This document shows positions 10,789 to 19,575 of a stretch of DNA of 60,203 bases, piece by piece (the stretch's first letter is position 1; every line of letters begins with the position of its first letter). The translations under genes and the position numbers were made by a program. The stretch is taken from assembly GCF_008015755.1 (NCBI RefSeq), contig NZ_SSGF01000002.1, positions 1 to 60,203 of the forward strand, in the 5' to 3' direction. The stretch is from Methylophilus sp. (lineage in GTDB: Bacteria; Pseudomonadota; Gammaproteobacteria; Burkholderiales; Methylophilaceae). Under the pieces are notes generated by a model. The model was not told where the DNA came from. It searched no databases and saw nothing but the letters and a program-made list of their open reading frames with translations.

Positions 10789-12234
10789 ATGTCTGAGCAA
10801 ACCATAGTAGATTTTCGAACGCTCGGCTTAGCCGAGCCGCTGTTAAAAGCGATTGATGACTCTGGCTACACCACGCCTACGCCTATCCAGGCGCAGGCGA
10901 TTCCACTCGCCCTGCAAGGCAGGGACTTGATGGCAGGTGCACAAACCGGGACCGGCAAAACAGCAGCGTTTTCGCTGCCTATTTTGCATACCCTGTTACC
11001 ACTTGCCAGCACGAGCACCTCGCCAGCCAAGCACCCCATCCGGGCGTTAGTGCTGGCGCCAACGCGTGAGCTGGCTATCCAGGTATATGACAACATCAAA
11101 ACTTATGCCAAGCACACTCCATTGCGTAGCTTGGTGGTGTATGGTGGTGTAGACATCAAAACCCAAACGCCTATCCTGAAAACCGGCGTGGAAATTTTGG
11201 TCGCTACCCCAGGTCGCCTACTGGACCATGTTGAGCAAAAAACGTTGTCGTTAAGTCAGGTGCAGTTTTTGGTCCTGGACGAAGCCGATCGCATGCTGGA
11301 CATGGGCTTTATGCCGGATTTAAAACGTATTTTGGCGCTATTACCCAAGCAGCGCCAAAACCTCATGTTCTCAGCAACGTTTTCTGATGAAATCAAAAAA
11401 CTGGCCGATGCGTTTTTAAATAATCCTACCTTGATCGAAGTCGCACGCAGCAACGCGACCAATGACAATGTGGAGCAAAAAGCCTATCTGGTGAATAGCG
11501 ATCAGAAGCAGCGCTTTTTGGTGCAGTTGCTAAAACAATATGCCAACCAGCAAGTGATTGTATTCACAAAAACCAAGCTCTCCGCCAGCAAGCTGGCACG
11601 TGCGCTGGAACGTGACCAGATTCCGTGTAGCGCCATTCATGGGGATAAAACGCAAAAAGAACGGATTGAAGCACTGGATGCGTTTAAGGCAGGCACCATT
11701 AGCGCGCTTGTCGCCACCGATGTTGCGGCACGCGGTCTGGATATCACCGACTTACCATTGGTGATTAACTATGAAATTTCGACGGCACCGGAAGACTATG
11801 TGCACCGTATTGGCCGCACAGGCCGTGCAGGTGCCAAAGGGATTGCCATCTCACTGATTGACGAAGATGAAACCAAATACTTCGACGAGATTGAGAAGTT
11901 GATCAAAAAGCAGATTCCAAAAGAAAAAGCCACGATCAACACCAGTACTAGTCGTCCACGCACGTCGAACGCTAAAGCCGCGCGCGCGGATGATGGCTGG
12001 TTCCAGCAACCGTATCAGCCAACGACGACAGCCGCAGCACCGAAACAAGTGCCTGCCAAGTCATCGACAAGCAAGCGCAAGGTCGTTGCCGCGTTGTTGG
12101 GTGGCTTTGGTTTTAAAGCCACGCCACAAGCACGCCACCAGGCCAAGCGTGGCGCCGCTAAACCGCGACAGCCAGCTGAAGGCAATGCACTTGCTGAAGC
12201 CGATAGCATAGAAAGCGTCAGTATTCAGGCGTAA
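10789..12234 (+). CDS. Second DEAD-box RNA helicase, RhlE type
   Basis: DEAD-box helicase of 481 residues with the full motif set (PTPIQAQ, AQTGTGKT, PTRELA, DEAD, SAT, HRIGRTGRA) and a basic, Ala/Lys/Arg-rich tail from about 385. It clearly resembles its upstream neighbour in the core but has a different tail, so the pair looks like an old duplication that has diverged, not a recent copy. With 9 bases between them they are one operon, and probably share the long leader upstream. A strong terminator follows directly at the stop codon. Confidence 0.93.
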   Translation: MSEQTIVDFRTLGLAEPLLKAIDDSGYTTPTPIQAQAIPLALQGRDLMAGAQTGTGKTAAFSLPILHTLLPLASTSTSPAKHPIRALVLAPTRELAIQVYDNIKTYAKHTPLRSLVVYGGVDIKTQTPILKTGVEILVATPGRLLDHVEQKTLSLSQVQFLVLDEADRMLDMGFMPDLKRILALLPKQRQNLMFSATFSDEIKKLADAFLNNPTLIEVARSNATNDNVEQKAYLVNSDQKQRFLVQLLKQYANQQVIVFTKTKLSASKLARALERDQIPCSAIHGDKTQKERIEALDAFKAGTISALVATDVAARGLDITDLPLVINYEISTAPEDYVHRIGRTGRAGAKGIAISLIDEDETKYFDEIEKLIKKQIPKEKATINTSTSRPRTSNAKAARADDGWFQQPYQPTTTAAAPKQVPAKSSTSKRKVVAALLGGFGFKATPQARHQAKRGAAKPRQPAEGNALAEADSIESVSIQA

Positions 12235-12259
12235 AAAAGCCCCGTTCGCGGGGCTTTTT
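12233..12259. terminator. Bidirectional rho-independent terminator
   Basis: A6-GCCCCG, TTCG tetraloop, CGGGGC-T5. It overlaps the stop codon of the second helicase and serves the convergent truncated haemoglobin gene as well. Confidence 0.93.
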
Positions 12260-12293
12260 CTTTGCTGTGATGGTTGCGGGAAATTAAGCGGGC

Positions 12294-12719
12294 TTAGCCT
12301 TCGCGATTGCGCATAAAGTCAGCCACACCATACAGCTGATTGGCCAGATGCTTCATCAGCGACTCTTCAAACTGCAAGGTATGCATGGCTTTAATCATGC
12401 AGTACATCCATTGGTCACGCGCGGATTCATCAATCGGAAATGGCATATGCCGTGCGCGCAAACGCGGATGCCCATAACGCTCAATATATAACTGCGGCCC
12501 GCCAGTCCAGCCCATCAAAAACATAAACAGCTTTTCGCGCGCTTCGGTTAAATCGGGCTGATGAATGGCGCGTAAATCAGCGGCTTTAGGATCAGTATCC
12601 ATGGTGTCGTAAAACGTCTCAACCAAGTTGCGGATGGTCTCGGCACCCTTTTCTGCCCCACCCAGCCAGTCAAATAAGGATTGCTTGGCCGCGTTAGGCT
12701 CTTGTATCTCTATTGCCAT
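12294..12719 (-). CDS. glbO: Group II truncated haemoglobin
   Basis: Small haem globin of 141 residues with 2-over-2 fold, trHbO-like. Visible family marks are the N-terminal GG turn (20-21), Y37 in FYDTM (B10 region), proximal histidine H91 in RARHMPF, and W104 in RDQWMYCM (the G8 tryptophan of group II). Members bind O2 and NO and are linked to oxygen handling, NO detoxification or redox protection. It begins 6 bases after the purT stop, so it is the second gene of a purT operon. The functional reason for that pairing is not obvious. Confidence 0.92.
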   Translation of the reverse strand: MAIEIQEPNAAKQSLFDWLGGAEKGAETIRNLVETFYDTMDTDPKAADLRAIHQPDLTEAREKLFMFLMGWTGGPQLYIERYGHPRLRARHMPFPIDESARDQWMYCMIKAMHTLQFEESLMKHLANQLYGVADFMRNREG

Positions 12720-12725
12720 CTTGCG

Positions 12726-13922
12726 TTAACCTGAAACCTTTGGCGTCACCAAAGCGGCAGCCTGCTTGGCCAATTCACGTGCAGCGTCAGTACTCTCTGC
12801 CGTCGCAAGAGCAACACCCATGCGGCGACGCACAAATGACTCTGGTTTGCCAAACAGACGGACTTCGCTATTGGGCACAGACATCGCGGCCTCCAGACCG
12901 TGATACTCGAGCGCTTGCGCATCTGCGCCGCCATAGATGACAGCACTGGCACCCGCTTCACGTTGCGCCACATCTACTGGCAAGCCAAGAATGGCGCGTG
13001 CGTGCAACTCAAACTCATTCAGGCGCTGGGTGCACATGGTCACCATACCAGTATCATGAGGGCGTGGGCTCACCTCAGAAAACCAGACCTGCTCGCCTTT
13101 GACAAACAGTTCTACGCCAAACAAGCCTTGGCCACCAAGTGCATCCGTCACCTTTTTGGCAACATCTTGCGCATTTTTTAATGCTTGTGGATGCATGGCC
13201 TGTGGTTGCCAGCTCTCGACATAATCGCCCTGCTTTTGCACATGGCCAATCGGCGCACAAAAGTGTGTTTCGATCTGGCCGGAGACATTCTTGGCACGCA
13301 CCGTCAGTAAGGTAATTTCATAATCAAAATCAATCTGGCCTTCAACAATCACCACGCCCTGATTCACGCGGCCACCACTGGCCGCATATTCCCAGGCGGC
13401 TTTGACTTCAGAAGCCTGTGTAATGCGCGATTGGCCCTTGCCAGATGAGGACATGGTCGGTTTGATAAAACACGGATAAGCAATGCCAGCATCAATCGCC
13501 GCCTGCAACTCAGCCTCGGAGCGTGCGAAAGCATAAGGCGATGTGGGCAACCCTAATTCTTCAGCCGCCAAGCGACGGATACCTTCACGATTCATGGTCA
13601 GCTGCACTGCGCGCACAGTAGGCACGACCGTCACGCCCGTGGCTTCAATCTCAGCCAGCGCCTCAGTATTCAAGGCCTCGATCTCCGGCACGATATAATG
13701 TGGCTTTACCTGATCAACCAAGGCTTTTAACGCCGTGGCATCGGTCATATCAATCGCATAAGCATGATGCGCCACCTGATGACCAGGTGCGTCTTGATAG
13801 CGGTCCACGGCAATGACTTCTACCCCCAAACGCTGCAAGGCAATAATCACCTCTTTACCAAGCTCACCACTGCCTAACAACATGACTTTGGTCGCATTTG
13901 CGCTCAACGGGGTACCAATCAT
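12726..13922 (-). CDS. purT: Formate-dependent phosphoribosylglycinamide formyltransferase (GAR transformylase 2)
   Basis: ATP-grasp enzyme of purine synthesis that uses free formate and ATP to formylate GAR, bypassing formyl-tetrahydrofolate. In a methylotroph, formate is abundant, so this is a natural choice (inference). The N-terminal [13 protein letters not shown] motif and the ATP-grasp core ([16 protein letters not shown], then [13 protein letters not shown]) are visible. The frame extends to 13982, but ATG 13922 (MIGTPLSAN) has a GGAG box 7 bases upstream and fits the E. coli start, giving 398 residues. It is followed by the truncated haemoglobin gene. Confidence 0.96.
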   Translation of the reverse strand: MIGTPLSANATKVMLLGSGELGKEVIIALQRLGVEVIAVDRYQDAPGHQVAHHAYAIDMTDATALKALVDQVKPHYIVPEIEALNTEALAEIEATGVTVVPTVRAVQLTMNREGIRRLAAEELGLPTSPYAFARSEAELQAAIDAGIAYPCFIKPTMSSSGKGQSRITQASEVKAAWEYAASGGRVNQGVVIVEGQIDFDYEITLLTVRAKNVSGQIETHFCAPIGHVQKQGDYVESWQPQAMHPQALKNAQDVAKKVTDALGGQGLFGVELFVKGEQVWFSEVSPRPHDTGMVTMCTQRLNEFELHARAILGLPVDVAQREAGASAVIYGGADAQALEYHGLEAAMSVPNSEVRLFGKPESFVRRRMGVALATAESTDAARELAKQAAALVTPKVSG

Positions 13923-14016
13923 TTTTAGCTCCACTGTAAAAACGCAATGATACCATGCGCGATTTGGCTGGCGCCTGATCACGGTTGATTTATGTCGGGA
14001 TTCATCTTGATATAAA

Positions 14017-14044
14017 ACAAAAAACCCCTCGACAATCCGAAGGG
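14017..14044 (-). terminator. Rho-independent terminator after the sigma-54 activator gene
   Basis: Read on the minus strand: a 7-bp stem CCCTTCG/CGAGGGG (one G-U pair) with loop GATTGT, then TTTTTTG. It lies 27 bases past the activator stop and isolates it from purT. Confidence 0.75.
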
Positions 14045-14070
14045 CTTAAGGGGACTTCAAATCATAAAAC

Positions 14071-15486
14071 TCATACCGAAATGCCATGCTTATCCATACG
14101 GTAACGCATGGTCATTCTGGTAATCCCCAACAGCCTGGCGGCTTTAGAGACATTATGGCGTGATTGCTCGAGTGCATTGAGCAACATGGCTTTTTCGGCA
14201 TCATCCAGCGTCACTTGTGCCTCGCCCTGCATGGACGCGCTAGGATTCACCACGGCGATCTGCGGCAACCCCAAATCATGCTCGGAAATCATCGCCTGCG
14301 TGCACATTAAAACAGCGCGACTGATTTGATGGCGCATTTCACGCACATTGCCAGGCCAGTGATAACTTTGTATCGCCATCAGCGCCATCGCACTAAACTC
14401 ATGGTGTGGCAAGGCATAACGCTTTTCTGTCATTTGCCTGAAGTAGTTGGCCAGCAGCAGTACGTCCTGGCCACGGTCACGCAATGGTGGCATCTGCATG
14501 GTGATGACATTTAAACGGTAATACAGATCTGAGCGAAAACGTCCTTCACTCGACATCTGGTACAAATCACGGTTAGTCGCTGCAATAATTCGCGCCTGCA
14601 CTGGGCGTTCTTTGGTGGAGCCCAGACGGCGCACCATTCTGCGCTCCAGCACATTCAGCAACTTCGCTTGCAAGCCTAACGGCAATTCGCCGATTTCATC
14701 TAAAAATAAGGTGCCATCTTCAGCAGACTCAATCAACCCCGGACGGGAAGCCACAGCATTGGTGAACGCGCCCTTCTCATGGCCAAACAACTCACTTTCA
14801 ATGAGCTCTGCCGGCAACGAGGCACAATCGACATGCACAAACGGCTTGTCATGATTGGCGCAACTGGCGTGCAAATAGCGCGCCACCACATCTTTACCGG
14901 TGCCGGTTTCGCCGGTGATTAAAACCGTTGGTTGTACCGCGTCACTGAGTGCGCTCAGTTGTGCAATACGGGTAATTTGCTGCCGCACGCTTTGCATGGC
15001 GGCACTCTCACCAATCAACTGCACAGACTCATTCACGATAGTATCGCGTTGCCTGGAGTAGTCGAGGCTGGTTTGCAGATCGGTGGTTTTCTCATTTTTT
15101 TGAATAATGAGCAGTAATTCTTCAAGATCAATGGGTTTTTTTAAATAGTCAATCGCCCCCATCTTGATCGCATTGACCGCATCGGTCACATCGCCAAAAG
15201 CGGTCATGACGATGGTATTGATGTTCTTGGCAACAAAGTCTGCCAATAAATCCAGGCCATTACCATCGGGCAGGCGCATATCCAGCAGCGCCATATCCGG
15301 TTCAAATTGTTTGACCAGCAACCTGGCATCATGCAAAGACTCTGCGTGCTCACACTCAAACCCGGCCTTTTGCAGGCGCTTAACCACCGCCTTGGCAAAC
15401 AGCACCTCGTCTTCTACCAACAAGATTTTTTTCTTGAAGGGTAAAAAAACCGATTTATCCGTGGATGATGAAAGTTGTGAAAGCAC
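14071..15486 (-). CDS. Sigma-54-dependent response regulator (NtrC family), no kinase nearby
   Basis: Bacterial enhancer-binding protein of 471 residues. Receiver domain at about 19-135 with phospho-acceptor D69 (ALLDMRLPDG); AAA+ domain at about 158-390 with Walker A GETGTGKD, Walker B GTLFLDEIGELP and R-fingers; Fis-type HTH at the C-terminus (SKAARLLGITRMTMRYRM). The sigma-54-contacting loop reads GAFTNA (239-244) instead of GAFTGA. It starts at GTG 15486 with AAGGA upstream and lies 23 bases downstream of the TonB receptor gene on the same strand, so the two are probably cotranscribed. No histidine kinase is near. It is the obvious candidate to activate the sigma-54 promoter ahead of the receptor. 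Confidence 0.92.
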   Translation of the reverse strand: MLSQLSSSTDKSVFLPFKKKILLVEDEVLFAKAVVKRLQKAGFECEHAESLHDARLLVKQFEPDMALLDMRLPDGNGLDLLADFVAKNINTIVMTAFGDVTDAVNAIKMGAIDYLKKPIDLEELLLIIQKNEKTTDLQTSLDYSRQRDTIVNESVQLIGESAAMQSVRQQITRIAQLSALSDAVQPTVLITGETGTGKDVVARYLHASCANHDKPFVHVDCASLPAELIESELFGHEKGAFTNAVASRPGLIESAEDGTLFLDEIGELPLGLQAKLLNVLERRMVRRLGSTKERPVQARIIAATNRDLYQMSSEGRFRSDLYYRLNVITMQMPPLRDRGQDVLLLANYFRQMTEKRYALPHHEFSAMALMAIQSYHWPGNVREMRHQISRAVLMCTQAMISEHDLGLPQIAVVNPSASMQGEAQVTLDDAEKAMLLNALEQSRHNVSKAARLLGITRMTMRYRMDKHGISV

Positions 15487-15509
15487 GCGTCGTCCTTAAT
15501 GATTATTAT

Positions 15510-17912
15510 TTAGTCACGGTCGTAACTGGCTAAAGATGGTTTAGCACCGAACTCGTAACGGAAGCCCAACCAGCCCGCACGAGGCGCGCCTATCATCAGC
15601 AATTTGGAAGGCTCCTCATTGCCTGAGAACTGACCCCCCTCAATCCAGTTTTCACCTAGCAAACCACCAGTCGCATATTCTTTATCGAAAATATTGATGG
15701 CTTTAGCAAAAAACTGCCAACCACTGTTGCCAAAACGGTAACGGGTATCGATGTTAACGATGGTGAAGCCACCGACTTTGCCAGAGTCCTGTACATGCTC
15801 GTCATCGCCATCATTGGCGCGATGCTTGTTGTTCTCGTTACCGCGCACATACACGTCTGAATAAGTATTGATGTTACTGCCGACAGTCCATTGCGAGGTC
15901 ACCTGGTATTGCAAGCGCAATTTCAAGGCATGCTCAGGCAAGTTAGGCAGACGATCGCCTTTGCTGACCTGAATCGCCGTGCCATCAGAAGACGAATTCA
16001 CCTCATTGGTAATTTCAAAAGGTGTTTGGTAAGTCGCGCGCACAAAGCTATAGCCCACGTTCCATGACAAATCACCTGTTACGCCGTTCAAACCAGCATC
16101 CAGGCCCACACGACGGGTTTTACCCACGTTATCAAAATAGCCCATGCCATTAGTCGCATTCGTCGCAATAAACTGAATATCGTCATGGTTTTCAGTACGA
16201 TATACCGCCGTAGACCAGCGGATATTGTCAGTTAACTGGCCACGCGCACCCACTTCAAAGGTTTTGGCTACCACTTTTTTCAATGGAGGATCTCCTGCCA
16301 TCGCATTCGGTAACTTGCACGGTACTGCCGGGTTTGCACAGCCCAACTCCATAGACGTCGGTGCACGCATGCCCTCGTTATAGCTACCGTACATGGTCAG
16401 CGCCTGAGTTGGCGTAAAGTTCAAGCCAACCGCAGGGTTAAGACGGTTAAAACTATGATCGCCAGACAGTGTCTCCGGGTTGGTCACATCCGGAATCAGG
16501 CGGTCACGGTTTTCAACCTTGATATGGTTGTAGCGGCCAGACATGGTTAAGTGCCATTGATCAGTCAAAGACAAGGTATCGGTCACAAATGCACCCCAAC
16601 TGGTGGTTCTGCCATTGAGTTTCACTGCGGCTTCATCGCTCAACTCACCCAACGCATCTACACCACGTGAAGCGTTAATCAAGCCATATTCGGTAGACTG
16701 TGAGAATTTGATTTTTGAAAAATCATAGCCACCGCCCACAATTAACTGGTTTTTCTTTTCAAACAAAGGCTGGTTAAAAGTCAACTGGGTATTAAAGCCA
16801 TGCCCTCTCTGGCGAGTATTACTGCGGTTCAAAGCACCAGAACAGTTTTCCTCGGAGTTATTGCCTGCCTGACAATCTGCGAGCGCTGTCGCCAATTCTG
16901 CACTGTCGACTTCACCATCAGCGTTCAGGTCTAATGCACCCGAGCCGTTGAAATCATCATTCACATCACCGTTCAAGGTTTTGCGGTTAGATTGGCGGAA
17001 ATACACATTACCGGTTAACTGCACGTCGTCGTTAAACCAGTGGCTGCCGTTCAAATTCAAGAAATTCATGCTGTTTTTGGTTTGGTCCGGACGCGTATTG
17101 ATACTACTGCGGCCAAAATCCTGAATCAGTTCTTTTTGAACCAGACCGTTACCAATCATATTGTTATCGGCGCCGGTATAGCTTAACTCCAGGCGTGTGG
17201 TCTCATTTTGCCAGCCCACTTTGCCAAACAATTGTTTGACCGTGCTTGGTGAGTAATCACGCCAGCCATCTTCGTCAAAATAGTTGCCAGAAATAAAGTA
17301 ATCGACTGAGTTATCTTCTGACACCCCACCAAACTCCGCAGAAGTGTTTTTGCGGCCCCATGAACCAAAGCTCGTTTCAATCGCGCCACCTTTGTGGGTA
17401 CGGCCATTTTTTGTCGTGACAGACAAAGCGCCCCCCAGTGTGTTCAAGCCAAAAACCGGGTTAGAGCCAGGAATCAAGTTCATGTTTGCAATCGCATTCA
17501 CCGGAATCAGATCCCAGTTAACCACATCACCAAACGGTTCATTCACGCGGACGCCATCTACAAACACAGACAAGCCTTGTGGTGTGCCTAGCAATGGCGA
17601 CGCAGTAAAGCCACGGAACAACACATCAGGTTGAAACGGGTTATTCTGTGACTCATTGACACTGACCCCCACCATATTGTTATTCATAAAATCAGCAATC
17701 GTATTGCTATGTTGATTCACGATCTCTTTACCCTTAGCCGACTGTACGTTGGCAGGCACTTTTTCTAATGGCAACCCCACGCCAGGCAGTGGCGTAGTGC
17801 CTACGACCTCAACCTTTTGCAATTTCACCTCTTCTGCTTGAACCGTCATCGCTTGCGCCGCATACGCAGACACAATCGCCAGCAGCAATGGCTTGATAGT
17901 ATTTTTATTCAT
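15510..17912 (-). CDS. TonB-dependent outer-membrane receptor with EF-hand loop
   Basis: Outer-membrane TonB-dependent receptor, 800 residues, with an N-terminal signal peptide (cut after about residue 27, QAEE). The plug domain is at about 50-170 (PDVLFRGFTASPLLG, VDGVRVNEPFGD) and the 22-strand barrel follows. An extracellular loop near 310-360 carries D328-L-N-A-D-G-E-V-D-S-A-E339, a textbook EF-hand metal loop, next to a Cys-containing Asn/Ser-rich stretch. The barrel end GFRYEF is followed by about twelve extra residues, where most porin-like barrels stop at the aromatic residue. AAGGA precedes the ATG. The substrate is unknown; metal or metallophore uptake is plausible. A sigma-54 promoter lies upstream and the activator downstream. 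Confidence 0.93.
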   Translation of the reverse strand: MNKNTIKPLLLAIVSAYAAQAMTVQAEEVKLQKVEVVGTTPLPGVGLPLEKVPANVQSAKGKEIVNQHSNTIADFMNNNMVGVSVNESQNNPFQPDVLFRGFTASPLLGTPQGLSVFVDGVRVNEPFGDVVNWDLIPVNAIANMNLIPGSNPVFGLNTLGGALSVTTKNGRTHKGGAIETSFGSWGRKNTSAEFGGVSEDNSVDYFISGNYFDEDGWRDYSPSTVKQLFGKVGWQNETTRLELSYTGADNNMIGNGLVQKELIQDFGRSSINTRPDQTKNSMNFLNLNGSHWFNDDVQLTGNVYFRQSNRKTLNGDVNDDFNGSGALDLNADGEVDSAELATALADCQAGNNSEENCSGALNRSNTRQRGHGFNTQLTFNQPLFEKKNQLIVGGGYDFSKIKFSQSTEYGLINASRGVDALGELSDEAAVKLNGRTTSWGAFVTDTLSLTDQWHLTMSGRYNHIKVENRDRLIPDVTNPETLSGDHSFNRLNPAVGLNFTPTQALTMYGSYNEGMRAPTSMELGCANPAVPCKLPNAMAGDPPLKKVVAKTFEVGARGQLTDNIRWSTAVYRTENHDDIQFIATNATNGMGYFDNVGKTRRVGLDAGLNGVTGDLSWNVGYSFVRATYQTPFEITNEVNSSSDGTAIQVSKGDRLPNLPEHALKLRLQYQVTSQWTVGSNINTYSDVYVRGNENNKHRANDGDDEHVQDSGKVGGFTIVNIDTRYRFGNSGWQFFAKAINIFDKEYATGGLLGENWIEGGQFSGNEEPSKLLMIGAPRAGWLGFRYEFGAKPSLASYDRD

Positions 17913-17981
17913 ATCGTGTGATCCTTTTTCCCGAGAATACTTTTATTGAATATCTGTAGTGATTTAAAAGTACTTCTTAGC

Positions 17982-17997
17982 AGCAAAAAACGTTCCG
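17982..17997 (-). promoter_or_regulatory. Candidate sigma-54 (-24/-12) promoter of the TonB receptor
   Basis: On the minus strand the sequence CGGAACGTTTTTTGCT matches the sigma-54 consensus TGGCACGNNNNTTGCW at all positions but two (first T and the C after GG), with GG and GC exactly 10 bases apart. Transcription would begin near 17971, about 58 bases before the receptor ATG. The next gene after the receptor encodes a sigma-54 activator, which makes the match more credible. Confidence 0.72.
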
Positions 17998-18054
17998 CTT
18001 ATGCCGTGCAAAAAAAGATCATTGAAATCAATCAACTAATATTTTTATGGTGGA

Positions 18055-18100
18055 TATAAACCATAAAATTGGCTTAATACAACCAATTTTATGGTTTATA
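18055..18100. promoter_or_regulatory. Perfect 18-bp inverted repeat, candidate enhancer site for the sigma-54 activator
   Basis: TATAAACCATAAAATTGG at 18055-18072 is repeated perfectly inverted at 18083-18100, with a 10-base centre. Its middle is about 105 bases upstream of the predicted sigma-54 start point, the usual distance for an upstream activating sequence. An extra half-site-like TTGGTTTATTA follows at 18101-18111. No T-run follows on the minus strand, so it is a poor terminator for tilS, although it could form a hairpin in the tilS 3' end. Confidence 0.6.
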
Positions 18101-18125
18101 TTGGTTTATTACAACCACATTTGAA

Positions 18126-19574
18126 TCAGAGAGGATGCAGGAAAATTTCGAGGCCGTAAGCGTTACGGCCGGGACGCCAGGCTTCATCGACTGCGAGCGC
18201 AGCCAAAGCCACCAGTGTTTGTGAGGCAGTGGGTTGTGTGGTTGTGACTTGCACCACAGGGTAAAAAGCACGTTGCCACGGAGGCACGGCCAGCATTTGA
18301 AAAATGACTTTTAACTCACGTCTTGGGCGTTTGGCATCAGGCTGCAAGACTTCGCCACCAGTGCGTGGCGTAACTAATAGCTGAATACCGTCAGCCAATG
18401 GAATCGGCTGTCCGTAGCGCTTGTTAAGGGTAATAGCCGCCGGGGATATGCCTAACCTGGCAAGAGCGATGCCACGGCCTTTGCTGACTTTGAACTGCAC
18501 TTGCCAGTCGCCCCAGATTTGCGTTTGCTGACCTTGCCAGATGAGTGGCGTGTTTGGCAGTGCCGCGGGCTTGGCAACGCAATACAGGCGGCCCTGATAA
18601 TGATGCAAATAAGCCTTGTGGTTGGCTGCCTGGCCTTGTAAAGGCAGATGCAAATAACGATGCGGCTTGACCGAGGATAGCTGTTTCCAGTAATCCTGCA
18701 GTTGCTCGGTATTTGGCATGCGACATTGACGCTGCTGAAACCAGAAGCGTAACAGGTTTTTTGCGCGTACATCGCCCAGCGTGTGCAGGTGAGAAATGTC
18801 TATCGACTGCCCCAACCACTCTTCCCGCACGTCGCATTGCAATAAGTCTTGCTGTGCCAGGGTATCCAGCAACATCTGCGCGTCTGCCAGATGGCTGGCA
18901 CTCCGCAGCAAGGCCTGATCGAGTTGTGGATAACGCTCACGCAACACAGGCATGGCGCGCTGCCGCATAAAATTGCGGTCATAGCGAATGTCGGCGTTAC
19001 TTTCGTCCTCTACCCACGTTAACTGCTGCGCTGCGGCATATTGCAACAGCTCAGCTTTAGCTACACCGAGCAACGGCCTGAGCAATAAGCGCTCAGCATC
19101 CCAATGCCCCATGGCACTCAAGCCTTTCACACCGGCACCGCGCACCAGTTGTAACAACAGGGTTTCTGCCTGATCTTGCATATGATGCGCCGTGACAATC
19201 GCATCTGCGCCCACTTGCTGGCGCACCTGCTCTAACGCCGTGTAACGCGCATCGCGTGCGGCGGCTTCAACGCCCAAGCCGCTTTGCAAATCCACCTGCA
19301 CTTTTTGGCTATAAAAGGGAATCTGTTTATTAAGACAAGCCTGCGCGCATTGTTGCAACCAGGTGTCTGCATGCGGGCTCAAGCCGTGGTGCACATGCAT
19401 TGCTGATAAGGTAAACGGCCGTGATTGACTGAGCTGCGACAAGGTATGCAACAGCACGATGGAATCAACACCGCCACTAAGTGCCAGCAGCAAATGTGGC
19501 GGTGTCGTACGAGGCGTGTCGCCCCCAGCCAGAAAGGTCTCAATGACATTTTCTAACTGGGATAAAAAAGACAT
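18126..19574 (-). CDS. tilS: tRNA(Ile)-lysidine synthase
   Basis: Converts C34 of the CAU-anticodon isoleucine tRNA to lysidine, using lysine and ATP, so that it reads AUA; essential in most bacteria. The PP-loop SGGVDS is near the N-terminus (residues 33-38 from this start), followed by the RDARYTALE and AHHMQDQAETLLLQL motifs; TilS substrate-binding and C-terminal domains follow. The frame opens at GTG 19586 inside accA; ATG 19574 lies one base past the accA stop and is preferred (482 residues). It is the last gene of a dnaE-accA-tilS run. Confidence 0.94.
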   Translation of the reverse strand: MSFLSQLENVIETFLAGGDTPRTTPPHLLLALSGGVDSIVLLHTLSQLSQSRPFTLSAMHVHHGLSPHADTWLQQCAQACLNKQIPFYSQKVQVDLQSGLGVEAAARDARYTALEQVRQQVGADAIVTAHHMQDQAETLLLQLVRGAGVKGLSAMGHWDAERLLLRPLLGVAKAELLQYAAAQQLTWVEDESNADIRYDRNFMRQRAMPVLRERYPQLDQALLRSASHLADAQMLLDTLAQQDLLQCDVREEWLGQSIDISHLHTLGDVRAKNLLRFWFQQRQCRMPNTEQLQDYWKQLSSVKPHRYLHLPLQGQAANHKAYLHHYQGRLYCVAKPAALPNTPLIWQGQQTQIWGDWQVQFKVSKGRGIALARLGISPAAITLNKRYGQPIPLADGIQLLVTPRTGGEVLQPDAKRPRRELKVIFQMLAVPPWQRAFYPVVQVTTTQPTASQTLVALAALAVDEAWRPGRNAYGLEIFLHPL

Positions 19575-19575
19575 G

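Noticed and set aside
14145..14200. Possible tRNA or small RNA genes in intergenic gaps
   Set aside because: Gaps of the whole window were read for cloverleaf and GTTCGA-like T-loops; none was convincing, so no RNA gene is reported.
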